Positions 1 to 7,485 are shown, counted from the stretch's first letter. The stretch is DNA of 9,401 bases from Proteobacteria bacterium UBA964 (GCA_002292945.1 DBCG01000052.1:770-10170); one strand, 5' to 3'. Numbers and translations are program-made. Notes: generated from the sequence alone by a model not told the origin.

Positions 1-780
1 GCGTTCGTCTGCGGGGTGCTGTTCTGGTTGCCCCCCATCGCGACGCTCGCGCTCATCTTCGCAGCCTTCCTCGTGGGCGCTTGGGAGTGGTCGGCTTTCC
101 TCGCCCGAGACCGGCGCGGCCTCCGTGCGGCGTTCGTCGCGTTGGTCGGTCTCGGCATCATGGTGGCTTGGCAGGCGAGCGAGGTGCATGCGGACTTCGT
201 TCTGTTGTTGGTCGCTGCCGGTGTGTGGTGGCTGGCATCGCTCCTCTGGATCGCGCGCGGCCCCGGGCGGGTCGGGGCCGTGTTCATCGCGGTCGCCGGT
301 TTGGCTGCGCTCATCCCCGCCGCCGTGGCGCTCGGGCGATTGCGCCTGTTCGAGCCGCAGGGCGCTTGGCTTTTGCTGTTCGCGCTTGCCGTCATCATGG
401 CGGCGGATGTCGGCGCGTATTTCGCCGGGCATCGATGGGGACGGCTCAAACTCGCGCCGCGCATCTCCCCCGGCAAGACTTGGGAGGGTGTGCTCGGTGG
501 GCTGGCGCTGTCCGCGCTCGTCGCTTGGGGTGGTGCCGTGCTGCTTGGTTGGCCGGCTTTCACCGTCATCCCGCTCGCGCTCGGAGCCGCGGCGTTCTCG
601 GTGGTGGGTGACCTCGTGGAGAGTCTGCTCAAGCGGCACTCGGGGCTGAAGGACAGCGGACAGCTGTTGCCCGGCCACGGCGGCGTGCTCGACCGGATCG
701 ACAGCTTGACCGCCGGTGTACCGATTTTCGTGCTCGGACTGCTGCAGGTCGGTCTGCTCAGCGCGCGGTGGCCGTCATGA
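1..780 (+). CDS. cdsA: Phosphatidate cytidylyltransferase (CDP-diacylglycerol synthase), 5'-truncated
   Basis: Integral inner-membrane enzyme that makes CDP-diacylglycerol from CTP and phosphatidic acid, the precursor of all major phospholipids. The frame is open from base 1, and residues before the first in-frame GTG (base 16) already read as membrane-type sequence (AFVCGVLFWLPP), so the true start lies upstream of the window; 259 residues are visible. The protein is very hydrophobic with several predicted membrane spans. The C-terminal CDS-family signature is complete at about residues 208-234 of the visible part: SLLKRHSGLKD, then GHGGVLDRID, including the acidic residues known to bind metal in this family. 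A conserved SPGKTWEG segment precedes it. The TGA stop overlaps the dxr ATG (ATGA), which suggests translational coupling. Identification is secure; only the missing N-terminus (probably a short stretch) is uncertain. Confidence 0.97.
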   Translation, partial: AFVCGVLFWLPPIATLALIFAAFLVGAWEWSAFLARDRRGLRAAFVALVGLGIMVAWQASEVHADFVLLLVAAGVWWLASLLWIARGPGRVGAVFIAVAGLAALIPAAVALGRLRLFEPQGAWLLLFALAVIMAADVGAYFAGHRWGRLKLAPRISPGKTWEGVLGGLALSALVAWGGAVLLGWPAFTVIPLALGAAAFSVVGDLVESLLKRHSGLKDSGQLLPGHGGVLDRIDSLTAGVPIFVLGLLQVGLLSARWPS

Positions 781-1982
781 GCGGACCGATGGGCGTCGCG
801 ATCCTCGGTGCGACCGGCACCATCGGCGAGAACACGCTCGATGTGATCGCGCGCCATCCGGAGCGGTTCCGCGCCGTGGCACTCGGTGCGCGGCGTGATG
901 TCGGCAAGCTGCTGGCGCAATGCGAGCGGTTCCGTCCGGACTACGCCGCCTTGGCCGAACCGCAGGCGGCTGCCGACCTGGAGCGCGCGCTGCGGGAGCG
1001 TGGCTTGCCGACCCGGGTGCTGGCCGGGCCGGGAGCGCTCGAACACATCGCGGCGTTGCCGGAAGCCCCGGCTGTGATGGCCGGGATCGTCGGTGCGGCG
1101 GGTCTCGCCTCGACGCTCGCTGCCGCGCGGGCTGGTCAGCGGTTGATGATCGCCAACAAGGAATCCTTGGTGATGGCGGGGCCGTTGTTGCTGGCGCAGG
1201 CCCGCGCCTCAGGCGCGATGCTGCTGCCGATCGACAGCGAGCACAACGCCATCTTCCAGTGCTTGCCACCGGGGCTCGCACCGGGGTGTGAGCCGCCGGG
1301 CGTGCGTCGCATCCTGCTCACCGCCTCGGGTGGGCCTTTCCTCGACTGGAGCGCCGAACAGCTGGCCGCAGCCACGCCTGCTCAGGCCTGCAAGCACCCC
1401 AAGTGGGTGATGGGACGCAAGATCTCCGTCGACTCGGCGACGCTCATGAACAAGGGGCTGGAGGTCATCGAGGCGCGGATCCTGTTCGGGCTTGCGGCCG
1501 ACCGGATCGATGTCGTGGTCCATCGCCAGAGTCTCGTGCACTCGCTGGTCGAGTATGTCGACGGCTCGTTGCTCGCCCAACTCGGCTCGCCCGACATGCG
1601 CACCCCGATCGCCTATGCGCTTGGTTGGCCGGAGCGCATCGACTCCGGTGTACAATCGCTTGATCTCGCACAGGCGGGCTCGTTGCAGTTCGAGCCGCCG
1701 GACCCCGTGCGCTTCCCCTGTCTCCCGCTGGCGCGCGAGGCCGCTCGGGTGGGCGGACTGGCGCCGGCGGTGTTGAACGCAGCCAACGAGGTCGCCGTCG
1801 CTGCATTTCTGGAGGGTCGTTTGAACTTTTGCGGGATCTCCCGGGTCATTGAGGCGGTGATCGACGCAGGTCCGTCGGGTACGGCCACCGATCTCGACAG
1901 CGTCCTGGCGGCCGATGCCAGCGCGCGTGAGCGGGCGGTGCGCGAAGTGGTGCGCCTCGGGCGCACAGGAGCGACGGGATGA
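777..1982 (+). CDS. dxr: 1-deoxy-D-xylulose 5-phosphate reductoisomerase
   Basis: Cytoplasmic NADPH- and divalent-metal-dependent enzyme that converts DXP to MEP, the committed step of non-mevalonate isoprenoid synthesis; in this operon it supports undecaprenyl and quinone supply. Length is 401 aa from ATG 777 (E. coli about 398). Visible motifs: NADPH-binding GATGTIG (residues 11-17), NKESLVMAG (from 127), metal-binding DSEHN (D153, E155), SGG (184-186), flexible-loop HPKWVMGRK (207-215), and SVDSATLMNKGLE (217-229) with N225, K226 and E229 matching E. coli N227, K228 and E231. One oddity is HRQS at 249-252, where the family usually has HPQS; H255 matches the E. coli catalytic-region H257. 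I chose ATG 777 because it overlaps the cdsA stop. GTG 768 and ATG 789 are also in frame, and 789 would fit the short E. coli N-terminus, so the exact start is not certain. No strong Shine-Dalgarno is seen. Confidence 0.96.
   Translation: MSGPMGVAILGATGTIGENTLDVIARHPERFRAVALGARRDVGKLLAQCERFRPDYAALAEPQAAADLERALRERGLPTRVLAGPGALEHIAALPEAPAVMAGIVGAAGLASTLAAARAGQRLMIANKESLVMAGPLLLAQARASGAMLLPIDSEHNAIFQCLPPGLAPGCEPPGVRRILLTASGGPFLDWSAEQLAAATPAQACKHPKWVMGRKISVDSATLMNKGLEVIEARILFGLAADRIDVVVHRQSLVHSLVEYVDGSLLAQLGSPDMRTPIAYALGWPERIDSGVQSLDLAQAGSLQFEPPDPVRFPCLPLAREAARVGGLAPAVLNAANEVAVAAFLEGRLNFCGISRVIEAVIDAGPSGTATDLDSVLAADASARERAVREVVRLGRTGATG
1823..1850 (+). promoter_or_regulatory. Possible sigma-E-type promoter inside dxr
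   Basis: TGAACTT (GAACTT at 1823-1828) resembles the sigma-E -35 box GGAACTT. GTCATT begins at 1845 after 16 bases and resembles the -10 GTCTAA type. It lies about 130 bp before rseP in a locally AT-richer stretch. Both boxes have mismatches and the sequence also encodes dxr, so chance is quite possible. Confidence 0.2.
1967..1971 (+). promoter_or_regulatory. Shine-Dalgarno of rseP
   Basis: AGGAG seven bases before ATG 1979, inside the end of dxr. It fixes the rseP start and, with the ATGA overlap, indicates both independent initiation and coupling. Confidence 0.8.
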
Positions 1983-3352
1983 CTCTTCTCTGGTCGGTGC
2001 TCGGTTTCGTGGTGGCGGTCAGCCTGCTGGTGGCGGTGCACGAATACGGCCACTTCTGGGCCGCCCGCAAGCTCGGATTCAAGGTACTTCGGTTCTCGGT
2101 GGGGTTCGGCCCGGCTTTGTGGCGTCGCGTCGTGGGCGCCGACCGCACCGAATACGTCCTTGCGGCGCTGCCGCTCGGCGGCTACGTCAAGCTGCTCGAC
2201 GAACGCGAGGGGCCGGTGGATGCCGCCGAAGTCTCGCGTGCTTTCACCCGCCGACCGCCTTGGCAGCGCATCCTCGTGCTGCTCGCAGGTCCGGGTTTCA
2301 ATTTCGCTTTCGCCATCCTGCTGCTCTGGGGGATGCTCTGGATCGTCGGTTCTCCCGATGTCCGGGCGGTGGTCGGCGGCGTCGCTGCCGGTTCGCCTGC
2401 CGCACGGGCGGGGCTTCGGGCGGACGACGAGATCATCCGGCTCAACGGCGCTGACGTGCAGGGGCGGGGAGATGTCGTGCTCGGCCTCATCGATGCCATG
2501 TCAGGCGATGGTGTGACGCGGCTCGCGGTGCGTTCGGCGAGCGGTGCGGAGCGTGAACTTGAACTGCGTGTCGATGATCCGGCCGAGCGTCGGGCGTTGA
2601 CTGAACCCTCGGCGCTGATGCGCGGCGTGGGCATGCGTTTCTGGTCGCAGCCGGTCCCGGCACAGATCGGGCGGGTGTTGCCCGCCGGACCGGCCGAGCA
2701 GGCCGGCTTGCAGGTGGGCGATCTCATCACCGCCATCGACGGTCAACCGATCGGAGATTTCGTGGCGATGAGCGAGGCTTTGGCGGTGCGTCCGAACCGC
2801 GACGTCGTCATCCGTTACCAGCGCGGCGGCGTGTCCGCCACCACGACAGTGCGCACCTCGGCGGATCTGGTCGATGGCCGCGAGGTGGGGCGGATCCGCA
2901 TCGAGACCCCGCCATCGGCACCGTTGCCGGACTCCATGATCGTTCACCGTCGTTTCGGGCCGGTGCAGGCGCTCGGCGAGTCGCTGCAGCGCGCGTGGGA
3001 CATGACGGTCCTGCAGGCCAAGATGTTCGCGCGGATGATCATCGGCCAGGTCTCGATCAAGAACCTGTCGGGACCCATCACCATCGCCGAGTACGCCGGT
3101 GACTCCGTGCGCAGCGGTCTCACCGGGTTCGTCGGCTTCCTCGTGCTCATCTCGTTGAGCCTCGGGTTCCTGAACCTGCTGCCGATCCCGATGCTCGATG
3201 GCGGCCAGATCGTCTACCAGACCATCGAATGGATCAAAGGCTCCCCATTGTCCGAGCGCGTCCAGGCCGCAGGACAGAGCGTGGGCATCGCCCTGCTTTT
3301 CCTTTTGATGGGTGTCGCGCTCTTCAACGATCTTGCGAGGCAGTTCGGATGA
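1979..3352 (+). CDS. rseP: RIP metalloprotease RseP (site-2 protease, sigma-E pathway)
   Basis: Inner-membrane zinc metalloprotease. In the sigma-E response the family cuts anti-sigma factor RseA within the membrane after DegS cleavage; it also removes remnant signal peptides. Length is 457 aa (E. coli 450). The zinc motif HEYGH is at residues 21-25 in the first membrane span. A membrane-proximal loop (LPLGGYVKLLDE) and a second span with GPGFNF follow. Two periplasmic PDZ domains lie at about 121-200 and 223-290 (the second includes AGLQVGDLITAIDG). The third zinc-ligand motif is NLLPIPMLDGG with D407, followed by a last membrane helix. The residue after LDGG is Q where E. coli has H. The start is well supported: ATG overlaps the dxr stop and has AGGAG seven bases upstream. 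The stop overlaps the bamA ATG. Confidence 0.97.
   Translation: MTLLWSVLGFVVAVSLLVAVHEYGHFWAARKLGFKVLRFSVGFGPALWRRVVGADRTEYVLAALPLGGYVKLLDEREGPVDAAEVSRAFTRRPPWQRILVLLAGPGFNFAFAILLLWGMLWIVGSPDVRAVVGGVAAGSPAARAGLRADDEIIRLNGADVQGRGDVVLGLIDAMSGDGVTRLAVRSASGAERELELRVDDPAERRALTEPSALMRGVGMRFWSQPVPAQIGRVLPAGPAEQAGLQVGDLITAIDGQPIGDFVAMSEALAVRPNRDVVIRYQRGGVSATTTVRTSADLVDGREVGRIRIETPPSAPLPDSMIVHRRFGPVQALGESLQRAWDMTVLQAKMFARMIIGQVSIKNLSGPITIAEYAGDSVRSGLTGFVGFLVLISLSLGFLNLLPIPMLDGGQIVYQTIEWIKGSPLSERVQAAGQSVGIALLFLLMGVALFNDLARQFG
3337..3340 (+). promoter_or_regulatory. Shine-Dalgarno of bamA
   Basis: GAGG (in GCGAGG) eight bases before ATG 3349, inside the end of rseP. It supports this ATG over any of the upstream in-frame codons that extend the open frame into rseP. 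Confidence 0.65.
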
Positions 3353-5814
3353 CCTTCCGCCGCACCCGGGCGATGCTCGGTTCAAGTCTGCTCGCGCTGG
3401 TCGCTGCGCTCGGGGTCCTGCCCCTGGCCACGCCGGTCGCTGCACAAACCTCGACCGGCGCCGATGCGTTCCGGGTCGACAACATCCGTGTCGAGGGTCT
3501 GCAGCGTGTCTCCGAGGGCACGGTGTACAACTATCTCCCCGTCAACATCGGCGACCGTCTGACCCCGCAACGCACCCGCGAAGCGATCCGCGCCTTGTAC
3601 GACACCGGATTCTTCCGCGACGTCGAACTGCGGCGGGACGGCGGTACGCTGGTGGTCGCCGTGCTCGAGCGTCCGACCATCGAGAGCTTCGAGATCAAGG
3701 GCAACAAGGACATCAAGACCGAGGATCTCAGCAAGAGTCTGCGCAATGTCGGTCTTGCGAACGGCAAGACCTTCGACCGCTCCGTGCTGGATGAGGTCAA
3801 GCAGTACCTCACCGACCAGTACTTCAGCCGCGGCAAGTACGCAGTGCGGGTCGACACCCGCGTCGACGACCTGCCGGACAACCGGGTGCGCGTCAACATC
3901 GACATCAAGGAAGGCAAGCGCGCGAAGATCCGCCAGATCAATGTGGTCGGCAACGAGACCTTCACCGAGGACGAGATCCTCGAGGACTTCGAGCTCAAGA
4001 CGCCCAACTGGCTCTCTTGGTACCGTCAGGACGACCGCTATTCGCGCGAGTCGCTGCAGGGGGATCTCGAGAAACTGCGCTCGTACTACATGGACCGGGG
4101 TTACGCCAACTTCGACATCGACTCGACGCAGGTGGCGATAGCGCCCGAAAAGGACGACATCTTCGTCACGGTGAACATCACCGAGGGCGAGGTGTTCAAG
4201 ATCAGCGACGTCAAACTCGCGGGCACTTTCGTCGTGTCGGAGGCGGAGCTGCGGAACTACGTGCTGGTCAAGTCGGGCGACACCTTCTCCAAGAAGCAGA
4301 TCACGTCCACGCAGGAGTTCATCCAGAACCGGCTCGGCCTGGAGGGCTACGCGTTCGCCAAGGTGGATCCGGTGCCGACGCCGGACCCGAAGACCGGCGA
4401 GGTCGCGCTCACCTTCTTCGTCGATCCGGGCAACCGCGTGTATGTCCGGCAGATCCTCTTCAACGGCGTCACCAAGATCAACGACGACGTGCTGCGTCGC
4501 GAGATGCGCCAACTGGAGGGCGCTTGGCTGTCCAATGTGCTGCTCGAACGATCCAAGCAGCGCCTGCAGCGGTTGCCGTTCATCGAGAAGGTCGAGTCCG
4601 AGACCAAGCCTGTGGCGGGCTCCGCGGACCTCGTCGATGTCGAGTTCGAGATCAAGGAAGGGCCGTCCGCCCAGCTCGGCGGCGGTATCGGCTATTCCGA
4701 GTCGCAGTCCTTCATCCTCAACGGCAACTACGCCGACAGCAACTTCCTCGGCTCCGGCGAGCGCATCTCGCTCGACCTGAACTCGGGCCGTTATTCGAAA
4801 GTCTACGGCTTCTCGCACACCGACCCGTACACCAACATCGATGGCGTTGCGCGCACGATGTCCTTCACCTACCGCGATGTCACGCAGTTCGTGTCCGCCT
4901 CATCGGATTTCTCCTCGGAGTCCTTGGCGCTCGGCATCGACTACGGCTATCCGATCTCGGAGTTCCAGTCGCTGCGGCTCGGGCTCTCGGCGCAGCGCTC
5001 CTCGCTCATCACCGGCGATGGCAGCGCGGAGCAGGCGCGCGAGTGGGTGCGCAACAACGGCGATTACCGGCAGCAGATCATCCCGGAGTCGGACTACGGC
5101 AACGGCTTCATCGCTCCAGGGACCGTGCTCGACACCACTCAGTTCGACACCTATGAGCTCGTCCTCGGTTGGAGCTACGATTCTCGCAACCGGGCCCTGT
5201 TCGCCGATCGCGGCATGCGTCACACGCTATCGCTCAGCTACACGCTGCCGTTCAGCGATGTGGAGTACTACTCCGCCAACTACGATTACCTGCAGTTCGT
5301 GCCGCTCATCGGTCGCTGGACGCTGGCGCTCGCAGCCGAGTTCGGGTTCTCCATGGACATCGGCCCGACCACGGCATCGCCGCCTTACCGAAATTTCTTC
5401 GCGGGCGGCCCCGACACCGTGCGTGGCTACCGTGAAAGCCGCCTCGGCCCGAAGGACAGCTTCGGTAATCCCTTCGGCGGCAACCTGAAAGTGGCGGCTC
5501 GGGCTGAACTCATCATCCCGACCCCGGAGAAATGGGCGACCTCGGCCCGCGCCACCGTCTTCTACGACATCGGCAACGTGTTCTCCACGGGCAACCGCTA
5601 CCAGTTCACCGGCGTGGATGGGGTCACTCCGGTCGATTACCGGTTCGAGTATGATAAATTGAAGCACTCCACGGGCGTTGCGGTGCAGTGGCTCGCGCCC
5701 CTTGGGGTGTTCCGGTTCAGCTATGCGTTCCCCTTGAACGCCTATCGAGGGGACAACGTGTTGTTCCCGGACGAAGAGGAAAGGTTCCAGTTCACCATCG
5801 GCCAGGCGTTCTGA
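3349..5814 (+). CDS. bamA: Outer membrane protein assembly factor BamA (Omp85 family)
   Basis: Central subunit of the BAM complex, which folds and inserts beta-barrel proteins into the outer membrane. From ATG 3349 it is 821 aa. It begins with a signal peptide (arginine-rich start, hydrophobic core at about 10-27, likely cleavage after VAA near residue 32). Five POTRA domains follow at about 41-108, 109-190, 192-281, 282-361 and 362-438, then a 16-stranded barrel (about 440-821). Conserved landmarks are RREMRQLEGAW in POTRA5, DPYTNIDGVART in the early barrel, the loop-6 motif VRGY at 691-694 (E. coli VRGF) and a terminal aromatic residue (FTIGQAF). Loop 6 is shorter than in E. coli. The frame is open for 40 codons further upstream (to 3229), but that part is inside rseP and lacks signal-peptide character. 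ATG 3349 has GAGG eight bases upstream and overlaps the rseP stop, so it is preferred. Confidence 0.98.
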   Translation: MTFRRTRAMLGSSLLALVAALGVLPLATPVAAQTSTGADAFRVDNIRVEGLQRVSEGTVYNYLPVNIGDRLTPQRTREAIRALYDTGFFRDVELRRDGGTLVVAVLERPTIESFEIKGNKDIKTEDLSKSLRNVGLANGKTFDRSVLDEVKQYLTDQYFSRGKYAVRVDTRVDDLPDNRVRVNIDIKEGKRAKIRQINVVGNETFTEDEILEDFELKTPNWLSWYRQDDRYSRESLQGDLEKLRSYYMDRGYANFDIDSTQVAIAPEKDDIFVTVNITEGEVFKISDVKLAGTFVVSEAELRNYVLVKSGDTFSKKQITSTQEFIQNRLGLEGYAFAKVDPVPTPDPKTGEVALTFFVDPGNRVYVRQILFNGVTKINDDVLRREMRQLEGAWLSNVLLERSKQRLQRLPFIEKVESETKPVAGSADLVDVEFEIKEGPSAQLGGGIGYSESQSFILNGNYADSNFLGSGERISLDLNSGRYSKVYGFSHTDPYTNIDGVARTMSFTYRDVTQFVSASSDFSSESLALGIDYGYPISEFQSLRLGLSAQRSSLITGDGSAEQAREWVRNNGDYRQQIIPESDYGNGFIAPGTVLDTTQFDTYELVLGWSYDSRNRALFADRGMRHTLSLSYTLPFSDVEYYSANYDYLQFVPLIGRWTLALAAEFGFSMDIGPTTASPPYRNFFAGGPDTVRGYRESRLGPKDSFGNPFGGNLKVAARAELIIPTPEKWATSARATVFYDIGNVFSTGNRYQFTGVDGVTPVDYRFEYDKLKHSTGVAVQWLAPLGVFRFSYAFPLNAYRGDNVLFPDEEERFQFTIGQAF

Positions 5815-5845
5815 GCCGATCTACACGCAAGAGGCTCCAAGCAAG

Positions 5846-6385
5846 ATGCGCGCGTTCCAAATCAAGTTCCTGCTGCCAGCGGTCGCGGTCATCGGTCTGT
5901 TCGCCGGTGTCCCCGCCCACGCCGAGACCAAGATCGGTGTGCTCGACTTCGGTCGTCTCCTCGAGGAGAGCCCCCAGGGTAAGGTCCTGCTCGAGTCGCT
6001 CGGCAACGAAGCGGCTGCCAAGCGTCGTGATCTGCAGGGTGCGGCGACGGCGCTGCAGACCAAGCGCGACAAGCTCGCCAAAGACCGTGCCACGATGTCG
6101 CCCGACCAGATCACGCGTGCTGAACGCGAGCTGCGCGACGGTGAGCGCGATCTCGCCCGCCGGCAGGCCGAGGCGCAGGACCAGCTCAACGACCGTCGTA
6201 ACGAAGAGATGGGCAAGTTGCAGCGCGACCTGATCACCGAGGTCCGTGCCTTCGCCAAGGCGCAGAACTACGACGTCGTGATCACCGAAGGCGTGATCTA
6301 CGCCACGCAGGCCATGGACATGACGCCGGCGTTGCTGCAGTCCCTGCAGTCGCGCCCGGCAGCGGCCAAGCCGGCCGGGCGCTGA
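5846..6385 (+). CDS. skp: Periplasmic chaperone Skp/OmpH family
   Basis: Periplasmic holdase that binds unfolded outer-membrane proteins as a trimer and keeps them soluble on the way to BAM. Length is 179 aa (E. coli 161). The signal peptide is clear: basic start, hydrophobic segment at about 8-22, and AHA cleavage site at 24-26. The mature protein opens with KIGVLDFGRLLEESPQGK, the trimerisation strand of the family. A long charged region (about 50-130) rich in K, R, E and Q is predicted as the two coiled-coil tentacle helices. It ends with the C-terminal OmpH strand-helix part (YDVVITEGVIYA) and a short Ala/Pro/Lys tail. It lies 31 bp after bamA. An AAGAGG ribosome site sits at 5829-5834, with a rather long 11-base spacer. 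The skp/ompH family is certain from context and architecture, although sequence identity within the family is always low. Confidence 0.93.
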   Translation: MRAFQIKFLLPAVAVIGLFAGVPAHAETKIGVLDFGRLLEESPQGKVLLESLGNEAAAKRRDLQGAATALQTKRDKLAKDRATMSPDQITRAERELRDGERDLARRQAEAQDQLNDRRNEEMGKLQRDLITEVRAFAKAQNYDVVITEGVIYATQAMDMTPALLQSLQSRPAAAKPAGR

Positions 6386-6396
6386 TTTCGCGCCCG
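6376..6396 (+). other. Perfect 7-bp hairpin spanning the skp stop codon
   Basis: Inverted repeat CGGGCGC (6376-6382) and GCGCCCG (6390-6396), all seven pairs G-C, with a seven-base loop TGATTTC that contains the skp TGA. No T-run follows, so it is not a canonical intrinsic terminator. It could stabilise the upstream 3' end, attenuate, or do nothing. A second short inverted repeat (GTCCG/CGGAC, 6396-6406) abuts it. Function is inferred only. Confidence 0.45.
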
Positions 6397-6429
6397 TCCG
6401 ACGGACCTGACTCGCCGGCCGCGCAGACG

Positions 6430-7467
6430 ATGGCGCAGGTCACCCTCGGGGAGCTGGCGGTCCGGTTCGGTCTCGCGCTGCGGGGCGACCCCGCGCGAGT
6501 GGTCGAGAGTGTCGGCACGCTCGATTCCGCGGGCGAGCGGCAGGTGGCTTTTCTCGCCGACCCCCGGCTCGCCGATCGCCTTGCCCGTTGCCGTGCGGGC
6601 GCCGTGATCCTGCATCCGGCCGCGCAAAGTGCCAGCCCGGTCGATTGTCTTCTGGCGGACAACCCACACGCCGCATTCGCCCGCATCGCCGCGGTCCTGC
6701 ATCCCTTGCAGATCGAGGCGCCTGGCGTGCATCCCTCCGCCGTGATCGCTACCGACGCCGTCATCCATCCCGAGGCGCACATCGGACCGCTCAGCGTCAT
6801 CGGTGCGCGCGTACGCATCGGCGCGCGTGTCGTGGTCGGCGCGGGTTGCGTCGTCGCTGAAGACGCCGACCTTGCCGAGGATGTCCGATTGGTGGCGCGG
6901 GTCACCGTGCTCGCGCGGGTGACGATCGGCGCCCGCAGCATCCTGCATCCGGGTTCGGTCGTCGGCTCAGAGGGGTTCGGCTACGCGCCGGAGGGTCCGG
7001 CTTGGGTGCATGTCCCGCAGGTCGGCACGGTACGCATCGGTCAGGACGTCGAGATCGGCGCCAACACCACCATCGATCGGGGTGCGTTGACCGATACGGT
7101 GATCGGTGACGGGGTGAAGATCGACAACCTGGTGCAGATCGGCCACAACTGCACCGTCGGTGAACATACGGCGATCGCCGGCTGCGCCGGCCTCGCGGGC
7201 AGCACCCATGTCGGCGCCCGCTGCCGCGTAGGAGGCGGTGTCGGTCTCGCCGGCCATCTCACAGTCTGCGACGATGTGACCCTCACCGGGTACAGCTTCG
7301 TGACCTCCGATATCCGCGAGCCGGGTGTCTATTCGGGCGGCATCCCAGCCGCCGCTGCGACCGATTGGCGGCGCGTGGTCGGACGGCTCAAGCGTCTCGA
7401 CGGTTTGGCGCGCCGCGTCGCGGACCTCGAGCGCGGTGCCGGAGCCGGCTCCGACGCCGATGAATGA
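6430..7467 (+). CDS. lpxD: UDP-3-O-(3-hydroxyacyl)glucosamine N-acyltransferase
   Basis: Third enzyme of lipid A synthesis: transfers a 3-hydroxyacyl chain from ACP to the 2-amino group of UDP-3-O-acyl-glucosamine, in the cytoplasm as a homotrimer. Length is 345 aa (E. coli 341). There is an N-terminal uridine-binding domain (about 1-100) and a left-handed beta-helix of hexapeptide repeats (about 101-310). It then has GVYSGGIP and a C-terminal helix (about 322-340). Catalytic H239 (QIGHN) and H276 (AGH) fall at the same numbers as in E. coli. GSEGFGYA and TTIDRGALTDTVIGDG are family hallmarks. Position 290, the acyl ruler (M290 in E. coli), is F here. No Shine-Dalgarno is visible before ATG 6430 and no better start exists in frame. 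It follows skp by 44 bp containing a hairpin. The stop overlaps an unused-looking ATG (7464) in the fabZ frame. Confidence 0.97.
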   Translation: MAQVTLGELAVRFGLALRGDPARVVESVGTLDSAGERQVAFLADPRLADRLARCRAGAVILHPAAQSASPVDCLLADNPHAAFARIAAVLHPLQIEAPGVHPSAVIATDAVIHPEAHIGPLSVIGARVRIGARVVVGAGCVVAEDADLAEDVRLVARVTVLARVTIGARSILHPGSVVGSEGFGYAPEGPAWVHVPQVGTVRIGQDVEIGANTTIDRGALTDTVIGDGVKIDNLVQIGHNCTVGEHTAIAGCAGLAGSTHVGARCRVGGGVGLAGHLTVCDDVTLTGYSFVTSDIREPGVYSGGIPAAAATDWRRVVGRLKRLDGLARRVADLERGAGAGSDADE

Positions 7468-7485
7468 CTTCGATCTTGATCCCCC

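Noticed and set aside
1651..1656. TACAAT as a sigma-70 -10 box inside dxr
   Set aside because: Nothing like TTGACA 16-18 bases upstream; lies within well-conserved coding sequence.
1915..2454. 179-codon plus-strand frame across the dxr/rseP junction
   Set aside because: Alternate frame of two real genes, Arg/Ala/Gly-rich as expected from frame-shifted GC-rich coding DNA.
3229..3348. N-terminal extension of bamA into rseP (40 codons)
   Set aside because: Basic, non-hydrophobic sequence would bury the signal peptide; ATG 3349 has a ribosome site and gives the normal BamA N-terminus.
2501..3445. 314-codon minus-strand open frame across rseP and the start of bamA
   Set aside because: Crosses two well-supported genes, low-complexity His/Arg/Asp composition, no family resemblance; an antisense artefact.
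3382..4818. 478-codon open frame on the minus strand opposite bamA
   Set aside because: Shadow of the GC-biased third positions of bamA; composition is Asp/Val/Leu/His-rich with no recognisable domain, and the plus strand encodes a certain essential protein.
5428..5430. VRGY instead of VRGF in BamA loop 6
   Set aside because: Tyr and Phe both occur at this place in the Omp85 family; Arg692 is kept, so it is not unusual.
5650..5660. TATGAT/GATAAAT AT-rich island near the end of bamA as a promoter for skp
   Set aside because: No -35 box at the right spacing (CTCCGG there), and the bases encode the barrel segment EYDKLKH in a region that aligns with other BamA proteins.
6780..6930. Imperfect short DNA repeats (ATCGGCGCGC-like) in lpxD
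   Set aside because: They are the DNA reflection of hexapeptide protein repeats (V-I-G-A-R pattern), not a separate repeat element.
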